A DNA stretch of 64,000 bases from Arctopsyche grandis (Eukaryota > Arthropoda > Insecta > Trichoptera > Hydropsychidae), in assembly GCF_051622035.1 (NCBI RefSeq), contig NC_135356.1, forward strand, positions 31,472,290 through 31,536,289, written 5' to 3'. Each line of letters begins with the position of its first letter. Position 1 is the stretch's first letter. The position numbers and the translations under genes are program-made. Of the stretch, positions 21,044 to 31,836 are shown piece after piece. Below the pieces are notes generated by a model. The model saw nothing but the letters and a program-made list of their open reading frames with translations, had not been told where the DNA came from and did not search any database.

Positions 21044-21553
21044 GATACAAGGAATTACACATTGGACACTTCGTGTGACGAGGTTTTGACTCACGTTAGT
21101 GCCATCTGTGGATTAAAGGATGGCATTGTGGTTTCCCCTCTTAATGCACGAGGATCTTATACATCCTTTAAGGTATCTGTTCCTGCTTCTGTCGCTGGCC
21201 TGTTATTTTCTGCTGGTTCTTGGCCTGCTGGTGTTCATTTTGGTAGATTTAAAGATTGGGGAATGAGCATTAAGAATATAAAATCGAATACTAATACTAC
21301 TTCTATGTCTGCCACTGACGTTGTTTCATCATTAGAGCTGCGCCCAAGTGTTTCATTTGCTGATGTTTGTTCGGGAGCTGCTAAATGTTTGAAGCCTGAT
21401 ATTAAAACTACGTCTGCAAGTATTGGTGAATCTTCTATGGAAACGGTCGCAGTGACGTCTATGTATGCCTCTTCTCCTACATTTGCCTCTTCTCCTACAT
21501 CTGCCTGCTCAAATGGTCCTGATAGTCGTGATGCTGTTGTGACTGTGTTGTGA
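21044..21553 (+). pseudogene. LINE-A ORF1, C-terminal part
   Basis: From about residue 15 the frame reads YTLDTSCDEVLTHVSAICGL, then SFKVSVPASVAGLLFSAGSW and PAGVHFGRF. This is the C-terminal domain found in gag-like ORF1 proteins of CR1/Jockey elements (SFKVSxP ... WPxGVxxRxF). It is followed by Ser/Thr-rich sequence. The N-terminal zinc finger or esterase region is lost by 5' truncation; the Met at 21011 is flanking DNA. Family likeness judged by pattern only. Confidence 0.6.
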
Positions 21554-21611
21554 CTGTGTTCTGCTTCCTCTTCCGTTTCGTCTCCGTTGGCTCAATCAAA
21601 ACTGCCATTTC

Positions 21612-24096
21612 TTGTCTCAAAGAAAGTCACGCGCCAAACTGGGAAACCGAAAATTGGTAATTTATTACCAAAATGTACGAGGTCTCAGGACAAAGCTGGC
21701 TGCGTTTAATTCAGCCGTTTCTACTATTTGTGATGATATGGTAGCACTAACGGAAACATGTTTGACTTCATCATTTTTTGATGCTGAACTTTTTGATTCT
21801 TCCTGGAGGGTGCATCGTCGCGATAGAGTTGATCGACGTGGTGGTGGTGTATTATTTGCTTGTCGTGATTGGTTTCGGTCAGTCCGGATGACAAATTTTG
21901 AAACTCTATCTGGTGAGGACTTATGGGTGAGAGTTGATTTTATATTTTTGATAATGTTTATATGTGTGGTTTACATTCCGCCTGCTGCGAAAGAGGACGT
22001 ATACGAGTTATTGTTTGTGAATATGATGAATTTGCGTGATTTTATGAATGAACGTGATATATTGTTAATAATGGGTGATTTTAATCTACCTAGTGGTAAT
22101 ATTCATGTCCGCAATAAATTTAATTTTGTGATTTCCTATTGCGACATAATACAGATTGGTTCACCCATTAATCCAAGTATGCTTGATATTATGTTAGTGA
22201 ATGAATGTAATGTGTCAGCAACGATGATCCAATGCCCAAAAGGAACAGCGATCATCCCTGAGGACCTATATCATGATGCATTACATATTGAGCTTTTGTT
22301 TATTTCTTCTGTGAGAGCTGCTTCAGCTTGTTCATCGGTTGGGGTTTCCTCACTGCGATGGAATTTTGCTCGTGTTGATTCTGAATTGGTTTATAATGAG
22401 GTTCGTTCAATTGACTGGCGCCAAATGTACCTCATGAATACTGGTGATGCTGTTGAATATTTGTATTATACACTTTATAATATTTTTTAGCTCTGTCTTT
22501 GACCAGAGAAAACCATCCCTTAATGCTAGTTTGGCTTCACAAATTGGTACTGAGGGTGTCGGTATAGACATTCCGCGGGTATCGCTGGGAGATGTTAGGA
22601 TGGCTATTATGAAGCTGAAGGGGTCTGTTGGGCCTGACGGTGTGCCCCCTGACGTATTAAAGGTATGCTGTAATTCGCTTTTAGAGCCTCTTCAGTTTAT
22701 TTTTAACCTTATTCTTGCTTCTGGTAATTATCCTGAAAAATGGAAATTATCTAGAGTCATTCCTATTCATAAGAGTGGCTCTAAAAATGAGGTTGAAAAT
22801 TATAGACCTATTGCTATTATCTCGGCTATTCCCAAAATTTTTGACATCATCCTTCACCGTTTGATTCTTGCGCAGTTTAAAAGATTATTGTGTGATGAGC
22901 AACATGGTTTTACACCCTGTCGTTCCACTACCACTAATCTCGCCTGCTTCACACATTTGATCATGTCTAAAGTTGACGTTGGTCAGCAAGTTGATGTAGC
23001 CTACTTTGACTTTCGTAAAGCCTTTGATCAAGTCAATAATGACGCTCTTTTGATCAGGTTAGCTGAAGTGGGTTTTTCAGCGCGTCTTCTTAAACTCTTT
23101 GCTTCTTATCTTAGTGATAGGAAGCAATTTGTTAGATATGGTCTTTATGAATCTCCTTCATTTTTTACTCGATCTGGTGTTACTCAGGGGTCCACTTTAG
23201 GCCCATTACTATTTACAATTCTTATTAATAACCTCCCTAAAGTTTTATGTAATGCATCATGTCTCTTGTTTGCTGACGACGTTAAATTATTTTTTGCTGT
23301 CAAGGATGAGAGGCAAGCCTCTCTCCTTCAAGCTGATATAAACGCTGTCTTGGAGTTCAGTTCTAGTTTAGGCCTTGAACTTAATTTAAACAAATGTGCA
23401 TTTATGAGCTATGGACGTGCACATTCGCTCTATTGTCACGGATATTCCATTAGATCCGTCTTGTTGAAGCGTGTGGAATCTATTGTCGATTTGGGTATCA
23501 CTTTTGATCCTCAGCTCACCTTTCACAACCATATCAAGAAAGTCGCTGACGTTTCCTTTCGTCGACTTGGATTTGTTTTGAGATATGCAAGATTATTCTC
23601 CAATCCTTTGTCTTCTCGCTTGCTTTTCAATTCGCTTGTGAGAAGTAAGCTAGAGTATAATGCGATTGTGTGGAATCCGCATGAAGCAAATTACTCTCTG
23701 ATGATTGAGAAAGTGCAAAAAGCATTTCTTCGTTTCCTATATAGGAAAGAATATGGGTATTACCCATATCTCTAACCCACTCCTTTCCTTTTGGGCATGC
23801 TTGGGTATAATTTCCTTGAACTTCGGAGAAACTTCTCATTAATTGGTTTCGTTCTCCTGCTCTTACGTGGTAATACGTCATGCCCGTTGTTGCTGGAGCA
23901 GTTGGGACTTTATGTCCCTAATCACTATGTGCGTGGTAGACATCATCATTTGCTGGCTGTACCTCCTGCCCGCACAGTCCTTTTTCGAATGGCTCCTATT
24001 CCAAGAGCTATCCGACTTCTTAATGAAATCGTTGCTGCCGAGACTGAATGTGATATTTTCCACCTTAGTGAGCATAAATTGTCGAAATTACTCTAA
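21612..24096 (+). pseudogene. LINE-A ORF2: endonuclease plus reverse transcriptase, two lesions
   Basis: Residues 15-230 form an APE-type endonuclease: LVIYYQNVRGLRTK, RRGGGVLFACR, VVYIPPAA, MGDFNLPSG. A shift at a run of T bases near 22485 moves to the RT frame (22444-23775) with NYRPIAIIS, FTPCRSTTTNLACFT, VAYFDFRKAFDQV, GVTQGSTLGPLLF and the FADD box LLFADDVKLF. The C-terminal domain has RSKLEYNAIVWNP and YGYYPYL, then a premature TAA at 23774, where the minus copy has a Tyr codon. The same frame then continues through GNTSCPLLLEQLGLYVPN to SKLL at 24096. Two point lesions thus inactivate an otherwise complete ORF2, suggesting a fairly recent copy. Confidence 0.9.
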
Positions 24097-24396
24097 CCCA
24101 TTTATCTGGTAGTCTGCGCTCATCATTGTTTTCATGATTGATTGTGATTTATGAGTGAAATTTTGATTAGCTCTCTTCCATTTGGGCCTTACAGGGATGT
24201 TTTGTATTTGTAGTTGTTTCTTACATATTTATTGAAACTGGCTGTAGGTGCAAGGCATTCCTTATGCTATATTTTATTTGATATTTTTACTTTATCTGTT
24301 ATTATTAAATGCTATTTTTTATGTTTATGTATTGATGTATTTATGTTCATGTTTAATTGTTATTTTGTTTTTTTTCTTTTTTGTGTTATATTTTTT

Positions 24397-24440
24397 GACC
24401 ATTGTGGCGCTTTAGGAATTCCTGTTATGCCACAATGGTC
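24397..24440 (+). other. LINE-A 3'-terminal hairpin
   Basis: GACCATTGTGGC (24397-24408) is a perfect reverse complement of GCCACAATGGTC (24429-24440); the 20-nt loop is GCTTTAGGAATTCCTGTTAT. The AAAT-repeat tail begins 7 bp later. In L2/CR1-type LINEs a 3' stem-loop is recognised by the element's RT; that role is inferred here. See LINE-B (54958-55000) and the SINEs. Confidence 0.8.
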
Positions 24441-26201
24441 TGTTTAAAATAAATAAATAAATAAATATCTAACATAAAATCGTGAAGAGTAGACATATTT
24501 AAAGGATCGATTAAAATCGTGGAAGAAAAATCCGGTAAACTGCCAACAGGAGTAAACTGTCACTTTCGGTTAACGGGTGTTCACGAAATGTGAAGATTTT
24601 TGGAAAAAATTTTCGCTTTTTGCGCTTTTTTCACTTTTTGCATAATATTTTTTTATAATTAATTTTTCAAAAACAATCTTATTTTTTTCATCTTTTATAA
24701 TTCAATAAGGTCTATGCAAAGAATATTTTCCATTTTTATTCCGATATAAAAAAGATTTTTTGAAAAAAAATTCAATTTGACCAATCTTTGCCTGCCCCCC
24801 CCCCCCCAAGAAAAAGATGAAATGACGTCTGTGATTGTTTTCTCCAGAAAGTAAAAGCCGCTTTTATGCCGCATTATTTTATGATGCATTCTATTTACCT
24901 AGGACAAGGGTTGAAACGAAATATACAATGTAATTTATGGATCTATTTTGCTTTTGCCGTTTTTCTTGTACCTAAATTTGTTTATTCCCATTTTTGAAAA
25001 TTTTATTTATTTTTTACCCTTGGTTTTTAGCGTGATGGAAAGAAGAAAATTTTTGTTATATGGGTGGGGGGGGGACAATTTTTTTTAACCCTGGGTGGGC
25101 CCCCTTTGACTCCTGGCATGCACTAATTTCAGTCCCAGTCCGCCACTGTGTAGGCATATACATAAGTATACATATTTTGATTTCATTTTGTAGAATTATG
25201 TTATAATTTATAATATTCTTGATAACTACATATTAATAGTATGTATGTATGCCCCAAGTTTATTATGCACAAACATACATACATAACAACCGATATGGAT
25301 TACATGTAGAGGTTGTGATCGAGAAATCTCGTCTCGAGATTTCTCGAGAAATTTTGATCCTCGTTTTTCGAGAATATTTTATTCTGAAATTTCGAGATTC
25401 TGATATCTCGAGAATATTTTTTATGAATCTCGAAAATATCGAGAATATTTTTAATTTATCACTACATGTTTTTTTCAATAAACTGACTGATTTGTATACT
25501 TGTTAACTCGTATAATTGTGTATTGTAACTCGTAAAAAGTATTGTAATATGTATAGATGGTCAGTATTTTTATTATTTGTCCGGTAAGTTATTATTCAGT
25601 CATCATATAAGTACATACATACATATACACATGTTACAACGAAATCGCACCATTTTTAGTTACATATACATATGTTTGTGCATGTAGGTACTAGTCACTA
25701 GTGGGAAAATACATATTCGGTTTCACTAAAACACTAGTGAAAATATATTTTCACTGACAATATGACCCCACTGTAACACACATAAAACAAAGATGTTTGA
25801 TTTATTATTTATTTATTCGTGTATTTGTTCCTTATATATTAATAAATTTATAGTCAGTATTTTAATATGAATAGATGGTCAGTAGTTTTATTATTTGATC
25901 AGAATGTTATTTTGGTCACAAAAACACGGGCAAAGGCGGGTACAACACTGGGAATTTTATAAAATTCTTTGTTACATATTGTTATTTTTACTATTTTAAA
26001 TTACTGTTTTATATTTTTATTTTCTATTCATGCCTTCTTTTATAATATTTTTTCTATATAATTTTACCTTTTTTCTATTCAATGTTCTATTGCAGCGTTT
26101 CCCAACCTTTTTTGACTCGCGTACCACTTGCTGTAAATTGTACCACCATATAAAAATGATTGTATTTCATGAAATTTGTTTTTGCAAGTGTAATTATTAT
26201 A

Positions 26202-26682
26202 CTATATATAAAAACGGACTGTCGCTAAATATATATATTTGTATATTTGTTCATTTTTTTCATTTTTTTCAGTTTTTTCATTTTTTTCATTTTTATCATA
26301 TTTTTCATATTTTTCATTTTTTTCATATTTTTCATTTTTGTGCGTTGGTGGCGCCGGGGGCGCTGGGGGCGAAGCCCCCGGGGTGCCGAAGGCATCGGGG
26401 CGCTGGGGGCGCTGGGGGCGCCGGAGGCGCCGGCGGCGCTGGGGGCGAAGCCCCCGGGGTGCCGAAGGCATCGGGGCGCTGGGGGCGCCGGAGGCGTCGG
26501 TGGCGCTGGGGGCAAAGGCGTCGGAGGGTCGGCGATGCACAAAACGTAATTCGTAATCACTTCTTAATTCGTGCATCAATTTCTTTCCGAAACCAGTCGA
26601 TTCAATATCTTTAACTTTATTTTTATTCGAGTTTCAATTCCTTTTCGAAACCACCCGTTGAAATCAACGGGTCCAACACTAG
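26202..26682 (+). mobile_element. Helitron-like element, copy 1
   Basis: Starts CTATATATAAAAACGGACTG, ends with the perfect 9-bp hairpin ACCCGTTGA-AA-TCAACGGGT (26653-26672), then CCAACACTAG. A hairpin about 10 nt before CTAG is the classic Helitron 3' end. The interior is a T-rich TTTTTTCAT array followed by a GC-rich minisatellite (26342-26530) with GGGGGCGAAGCCCCC hairpins. A copy at 60739-61323 has the same ends and plan. No Rep/helicase, so non-autonomous. Confidence 0.75.
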
Positions 26683-26997
26683 TATACATATAGTATTTGC
26701 ATGGTAAGGAATGTGAAGACAGGATACACGCAATATGTAGATCTGTTTTGGAAAGAAATTTTATGGAAAAAAAATTTTTTGCGGAGACAATTATAATATG
26801 CTCAAAGTTTAATATATTTATCTACTATCTTGTCATACTTCTATTATTGATAATAAAAAAAATATTGATTGTTTTCATAAAAACACAAAATTACAAAGTA
26901 CATATATGTAATTGAGATCCTTGTACTTTGTTTTTTTAAATTTGGTTCAAATGGTGCGAGATTTATCCTTAAGTATGGAGCTGGATTCAATCAATTT

Positions 26998-27183
26998 CTA
27001 TACTTGTCTTATTAAAATATATGAAGAGAATGCTCTCTCAACCAGTTCAGTGCTAGTAAATGGCGACAGAAATTTGAGCGCTATGTCATAAAGCTGTTTA
27101 TATTTTTCACTAATACCTATCCAAAAATTAATAACCTTTTTTATTTCGAATTCAGTTTTTAATGCTATAATTTGAAAGTTCAA
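26998..27183 (-). pseudogene. hAT transposase C-terminal dimerisation fragment
   Basis: Reads YKQLYDIALKFLSPFTSTEL then VERAFSSYILIRQ. This is the hAT C-terminal (dimerisation) pattern: LxxIAxxFLxxPxTSxxVERxFS. Only about 40 residues remain and the upstream catalytic domain was not found. It lies within the element at 25307-28753 and may be its own relic. Confidence 0.7.
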
Positions 27184-27654
27184 TCAAGTTCTCTTTTTCC
27201 TTGGTAGCTGTCCGAAAATGTTCATTATCAAAGGGAAAATGTTCATTATCATAAAATCCAATTGTTTGCTTCTAAAAGGTTTGGGGAAGCCCTCGTAAAA
27301 GACGATTTCAACCCTATTAAATATTTAATTATTTTTTCACGTATATTCCGAGCCGTACGACTCTTGTTTTCAGATAAGAAATTATATAAAGTTTCAAATA
27401 CTTCAGTTTGATCATTTTCGATACATAAATTCTAATTTTCTAATTATATGTACTTTCAATTTTATCTGGAACATTCTGGATCTCAAGTGTCAAATTCAAG
27501 TTATTTATTTATTGGAGCGTGAACGAGGTAAATTAAAAAATGTACTCCAAAATCCATGCCAGATCAGAGGAAAACGTATCAATTGCCAGCTTTTCGATCA
27601 TCGACTGTACATATTAACGTCAATGATGACTAATTAAGATAATGTTTATTAATT

Positions 27655-27780
27655 ACTAGTTGTTTTACCCGGCTTCGCTCAGTATTTGTAATATAAACAG
27701 CTTAAAAATGGCGAATCTAATAGTAAATATTCATTCATTTTAATCGAAAAAAATATAATATTCAACCAATTGAATTGTCG
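27655..27780 (+). repeat. Second copy of the repeat opening at 1862
   Basis: CTAGTTGTTTTACCCGGC, TTCGCTCAGTATTTGTAAT and ATAAACAGCTTAAAAATGG match 1862-1960. No minisatellite follows here. Confidence 0.65.
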
Positions 27781-28110
27781 TCATGGAAATTTTATTTTGT
27801 TTTCGATGTTCCCAAACAAAGATACAAACTTACAAAGACTCTTTCGAAATTATATACATAGATATTAGATATAAAAAATATTTCTATTTTTATGATTGTA
27901 AATCATTCATTCCTGCATGTCCGCCATTACTGATTTTTTTTCGCGTACCACCAACCATCAACCGCGTACTACCAAGTGGTATGCGTACCACAGGTTGGGA
28001 AACGCCGTTCGATTGTATCATGTCTTTAATAAAGTTATAAACTCCTGATATATTATACATATGTAGTGTTTGTGTCCTTTTGATTTTTGTTTGTTGTCGA
28101 TTTTATGTAT

Positions 28111-28540
28111 GGGGCCGTTCAAGTATTACGTAAGCACTATTGGGGGGCGGGGGGGTCTTTGCTTTGCTTATTTTTGATGACATGGGGGGTGGGGGGTTCG
28201 AGATGGTGATAACGTCAGAAGTAGTTATTTTTTTTTACACATTGGCAACCCACACATTGTCTATGCTTGAAAACCAAACACATATTCGGGGATTCCCACA
28301 AATAATGAATACGTTTAGGTACTCGCTTAGAAGCGAGTGGGGGAATCTATTGTTTCGTTTCGGTACGATTGACAACCAAAAAAAAACAAAATACATTAAA
28401 AGAAAAATGCATATAGGTACCAATATTTACGTAAGCATGGGAGGGGGGGGGGGGTAAGAGCTTTGCTTACTTTTGCTGACAAGGGGGAGGAGGGGGTAAA
28501 TAATTGTAATAAATCTGCTTACGTAATACTTGAACGGCCC
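28111..28540. mobile_element. Harbinger-like MITE with 25-bp perfect TIR
   Basis: TIRs starting GGGCCGTTCAAGTATTACG are perfect over 25 bp, with one extra G at the left end. GTAT flanks both sides (28107-28110 and 28541-28544). G-runs alternate with CTTTGCTTAC/TTTTGATGACA blocks, present twice as an internal direct duplication. The GGGCC start fits Harbinger/ISL2EU-like families. Class is inferred. Confidence 0.7.
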
Positions 28541-28754
28541 GTATATGCTAAAAATATCAATTCACTATATTAAAAAAAAAATTATATTCGAGAATTCTCG
28601 AGAATCTTGAGAAACAAAAGAGAAAATCTCGAGTTCTCGAGATTCAAATATTTCGACAAAATGAGATTCTCAAATCTCGAGATTCAGATATTCCGAGAAA
28701 ATGAGATTCTCGAATCTCGAGAATCAAAAAAAGTCGAGAAATCACAACCTCTAA

Positions 28755-29090
28755 TTACATGAAGGTTCGTATAATTATACCTTCAATGTAAATATTCCAA
28801 ACACCAGTAAAACCAATGTAATCCTTAATAACTGGATAAATTTTCTTCATAGTTTGTAATAGTTTTTGTGTTATATGGAAATTATATATACATTTTCTCA
28901 TAACAGATTGGTCAAAGTCATCAACAGTAAATTTGCTTTTACGATTCCTCGTTTTTTTTTTTTGAGAATTTATGGCTATCTTTATTCCGTTATTTTTAGA
29001 ATCCTGATTCAGGATGGAACAATCGTTCAGGATTCCTGAACGACAATTCTCCGGACAACAACAACAGCACGTGCGCCTGAACGAGCGCAC
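28755..29090 (-). pseudogene. Insect DDE transposase, N-terminal helix-turn-helix part
   Basis: Residues about 52-95 read KSKFTVDDFDQSVMRKCIYN, then FHITQKLLQTMKKIY and IKDYIGFTGVW. This matches the helical N-terminal region preceding the catalytic core in an insect DDE family (DDFD-x-x-V-R-R-x-V-Y-x-F, then INF-G-x-W). The fragment at 18955-19155 has the core of the same family. The upstream CCCCCPENC stretch is not family-like. The frame ends exactly at the TSD of the hAT element at 25307-28753, which may have interrupted this gene. Confidence 0.55.
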
Positions 29091-29094
29091 GGAA

Positions 29095-29411
29095 AAAAAA
29101 AACCGCCAGCCTCTCTCTCGAGGGAGGAGAAGAGTGGGGAGCGGTCGTAAGACCAGTTTTTCGAGACAAATTCATCGTTCATCATACGATCGAGCTTTTA
29201 TCAGACATCACAACTACTCGCGAGTGCATATGTGGGTACAATTAATTGGGGTACTCTATTGAACTATTTTTGGTATTCTATTGAACTATTTCAATCTAGC
29301 ATTGTCGGTTTTTAGTTCCGCAACTATTCAAATGTGTATGCGATGACAAAAAGGGTTCTAGGCCCACGAGATAAGTCGTGTAGATAAATATTCATTATTA
29401 TAACTACATAT
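29095..29411. other. No gene recognised
   Basis: Contains a short GC-richer block (29100-29180) and CAACAACAACAGCACG repeats near 29055; nothing assignable. Confidence 0.35.
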
Positions 29412-29419
29412 GTATGTAC

Positions 29420-30713
29420 CAGTGGCGTGCCGTCATTGGAACAGAGGGAACAGGCTGTTCCCTTAAATTTTTGGTAATAATTATAAAAATTGATGTATAT
29501 TAATGAGTAAAAAAAGTGATATGTATGTATATGTAAATACAATTGGCGAATGACGTTGTTCGGGAAGTTAGCGAAGTTCGGAAACCGGTTTATACGACTG
29601 TGTGCGCATGCATGTATTAGTCAGACGATATTCCTGGTTTCCTGGATTCGCTTCCCATGCCTACACGGTAAACGATACAGGCAGTCGCAATGCACAGGCG
29701 TTGCGTCTAACACAAATCATATTCCGATTAACTCGTTTCGTTTACTCGATTAACGGAAAACTAAGTCAGTTTAGTATCATTAATAATCATCACGTATTAT
29801 TCTGGAAAAATATTGAGTTTAAATAACGTTTATTTACACACAGAAATGGAACAGCTTGGCGAAACATATGTACATATGTATGTACGCTCACGGTGGAGCG
29901 GGCTCAAAGTCACAGAACGATAATGCACAGAATGTTGCATTATCGACCGATTGCTAGAAAAATCATTCGAAAGATTAAGTTTTCAAGATAAGGACTTACC
30001 CCGAACATTTCTATTAGCACGAAAACAAAAAATTATATTTGTCACCTTACTCACCCATTATTATTATAATTCAACTAAATTGCTGACTGTATGTAAATCG
30101 AGAAGAAACTTCTTGGTTGGTCTTGCATTCTGTTTGAAACAGATAATGGTGTGTAGAATAGCACTGATTTTTGCGATATCAACAATTTTTTTAAAACGAA
30201 AATATGTCACGAAAAAACTAAATTTCATTTGTTTTCAATGACCAAATTGAAAATTGTTGGAAAATTTAGAATTGACATTCAATCAAACAATCAGCTCAGA
30301 ATAGATATTATAAAACAAATCGCCGAAGTTGATTCGAACAGATATATTATGAAATGGCTGATTGACGTTTGTTAGCTCGACAAGAGGCGTTTGTTAGCTA
30401 GTACGTCAACAGTTTAACGCACTTTTCCATCTTTAAAGCGCACAAAAACGTTGATTCGCAATGCTCAGGGTGAAAAAAAACTTTAGATGCTTTCAATGAT
30501 ATCAATAAAAAAAATATATGATATGGTAGTTCAAAAATTTGTACAAAAAAGCGATAGAAAAATTGCTTTCGTATACAAATGAAACAAATTTGAAAAATCA
30601 TTGTGAAATTTCATAATATATAATATAATTTTGTACCTACTTGTAATTAAAAATGTATTTTATAATTTTTATTTTTCTTGTTCCCTTGATTTAAAAGTCA
30701 CGGCACGCCACTG
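29420..30713. mobile_element. Non-autonomous hAT element, 1.3 kb, TSD GTATGTAC
   Basis: 14-bp TIR CAGTGGCGTGCCGT at 29420, inverted (ACGGCACGCCACTG) ending 30713, flanked by perfect TSDs GTATGTAC (29412-29419 and 30714-30721). AGGGAAC motifs lie subterminally at both ends. No ORF with hAT features inside. Confidence 0.85.
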
Positions 30714-30721
30714 GTATGTAC

Positions 30722-31828
30722 ATACGTGTGTACATGGCAGACGGAGGCGGCTGGCTCGAGAAACGCTGGTTCACACATGCATAAATGCGTACTATTACCT
30801 GTACACGTGTCAAATGTTCTTGCCCTTGAGACAAAACAGAGGTTGTTTGAATCTACGCACAGCGGTGTTCCCCACGCGAGCAACATTTGGGCGTAGTTCA
30901 TTTTTGTAGTCTTATCCTATTCGTCTTTTATGTCAATAGGTGCAGTTGACAGAGGTTTTCAATGTTAAATTTAATTTGTATGTTAATAAAATAAAATTGC
31001 GATTGCTTCTATGAAACACTATTCAATATTTAAATCGCGTTCCAGGAAACCGGATTCCGATTTGATCCACGACGGTTTACCTTAACCTTTCATTTATTAT
31101 ACAAAACTGCTGTCATAAATAATACAAGAAGTGTAAAACTCATCATTTAGTTCGATTTGGTAATTATGATGGTTTGAAATAATTGAATTTAGTAACTATA
31201 TTCGAAAAATGCTATCCCAAAATAAACATCATGTTATTATGGTCACAATTGGAGAGTAACAGATAGTCCCAAAATAACTGAGCATAGATAATATTTAGTT
31301 TTTATTTAAAAAAAAATTGCGTATTTTTCGCTCAAGTAAATGAATATTTGGAACTTTGCACGCGCACGTAAAAAGACTAACCACCGCTGTTTGGGTACGT
31401 ACACTGTCTGGAAACTCGTTGCTGAGTAAAAGTCGTTTCGCCGAGTAAAATGTAATATGAAAATATTGAATATTGTATCTAGCATATCTATTGTACAGGA
31501 ATGTTTAATGTCTCCAACATCAACATCGCAATGGGGTGGGTGCATGTCCCTTTCTCTTCTTCAGTTGTATGAAGTCCCTTGCGCTGTACATAATCAGTAA
31601 ATTCAAATAGACCGTATTGCAACACCGTAGTGCTTATTTTGAATGAAACAACACCGATTATTTTATTTGATTGCGATGTGTTGATTATGCACAGTAAATA
31701 TCTACATACATATATAATATGATACGTACAGAACAGGTATTTTTGCGTTTTCGTACATGTAAAAGGCCATTTGAGACATACATGCATATGTATGTATGTA
31801 GGTATGTACCAACGGCTAGGTATGTTTC
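30722..31828. other. No gene recognised
   Basis: AT-rich intergenic DNA between two hAT elements. TATGTATGTAGGTATG microsatellite near 31790. Short ORFs have no domain features. Confidence 0.35.
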
Positions 31829-31836
31829 GTGTACGG

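Larger units (their letters stand above)
21040..24467 (+). mobile_element. LINE-A, plus-strand copy (Jockey/CR1-like), 5' truncated
   Basis: Contains the end of ORF1, endonuclease, reverse transcriptase, a 3' UTR with a terminal hairpin (24397-24440) and a tail AAATAAATAAATAAATA. It lies within the hAT element at 19701-25148. Close relatives: the minus copy at 49603-55440 and a 49-bp scrap at 46297. RT and tail style fit the Jockey/CR1/L2 group, whose members often end in short tandem repeats rather than poly-A. Confidence 0.85.
19701..25148. mobile_element. hAT element, 5.4 kb, TSD TGTAGGCA, LINE nested inside
   Basis: Both ends carry the 14-bp TIR CAGTGGCGGACTGG (left 19701, inverted at 25148), flanked by perfect 8-bp TSDs TGTAGGCA (19693-19700 and 25149-25156). 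GGGCCC-containing subterminal blocks occur at both ends. No hAT transposase was recognised, so it is non-autonomous or decayed. LINE-A occupies 21040-24467, so the element itself is about 2.0 kb. A second pair of possible ends (CAGGGACGTAATTT at 20349; GACGTCTG near 24832) hints at another nested element but gave no TSD. Confidence 0.85.
25307..28753. mobile_element. hAT element, 3.4 kb, TSD ATTACATG, CTCGAG-rich subterminal repeats
   Basis: Ends TAGAGGTTGTGAT (25307) and inverted ATCACAACCTCTA (28753), flanked by perfect TSDs ATTACATG (25299-25306 and 28754-28761). Inside each end, TCTCGAGA-type palindromes with AATATTTT spacers repeat for about 130-160 bp, likely transposase-binding repeats. 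It carries a hAT dimerisation fragment (26998-27183, minus), a Helitron-like insertion and a Harbinger-like MITE. Decayed autonomous or composite element. It splits or abuts an older DDE transposase relic at 28755-29090. Confidence 0.85.

Noticed and set aside
20348..24835. Another nested hAT with CAGGGACGTAATTT end
   Set aside because: The right end near 24832 matches poorly and no 8-bp duplication was found.
29420..30713. Transposase inside the 1.3-kb hAT element
   Set aside because: Short ORFs (up to 96 codons) show no BED, DDE or dimerisation motif.
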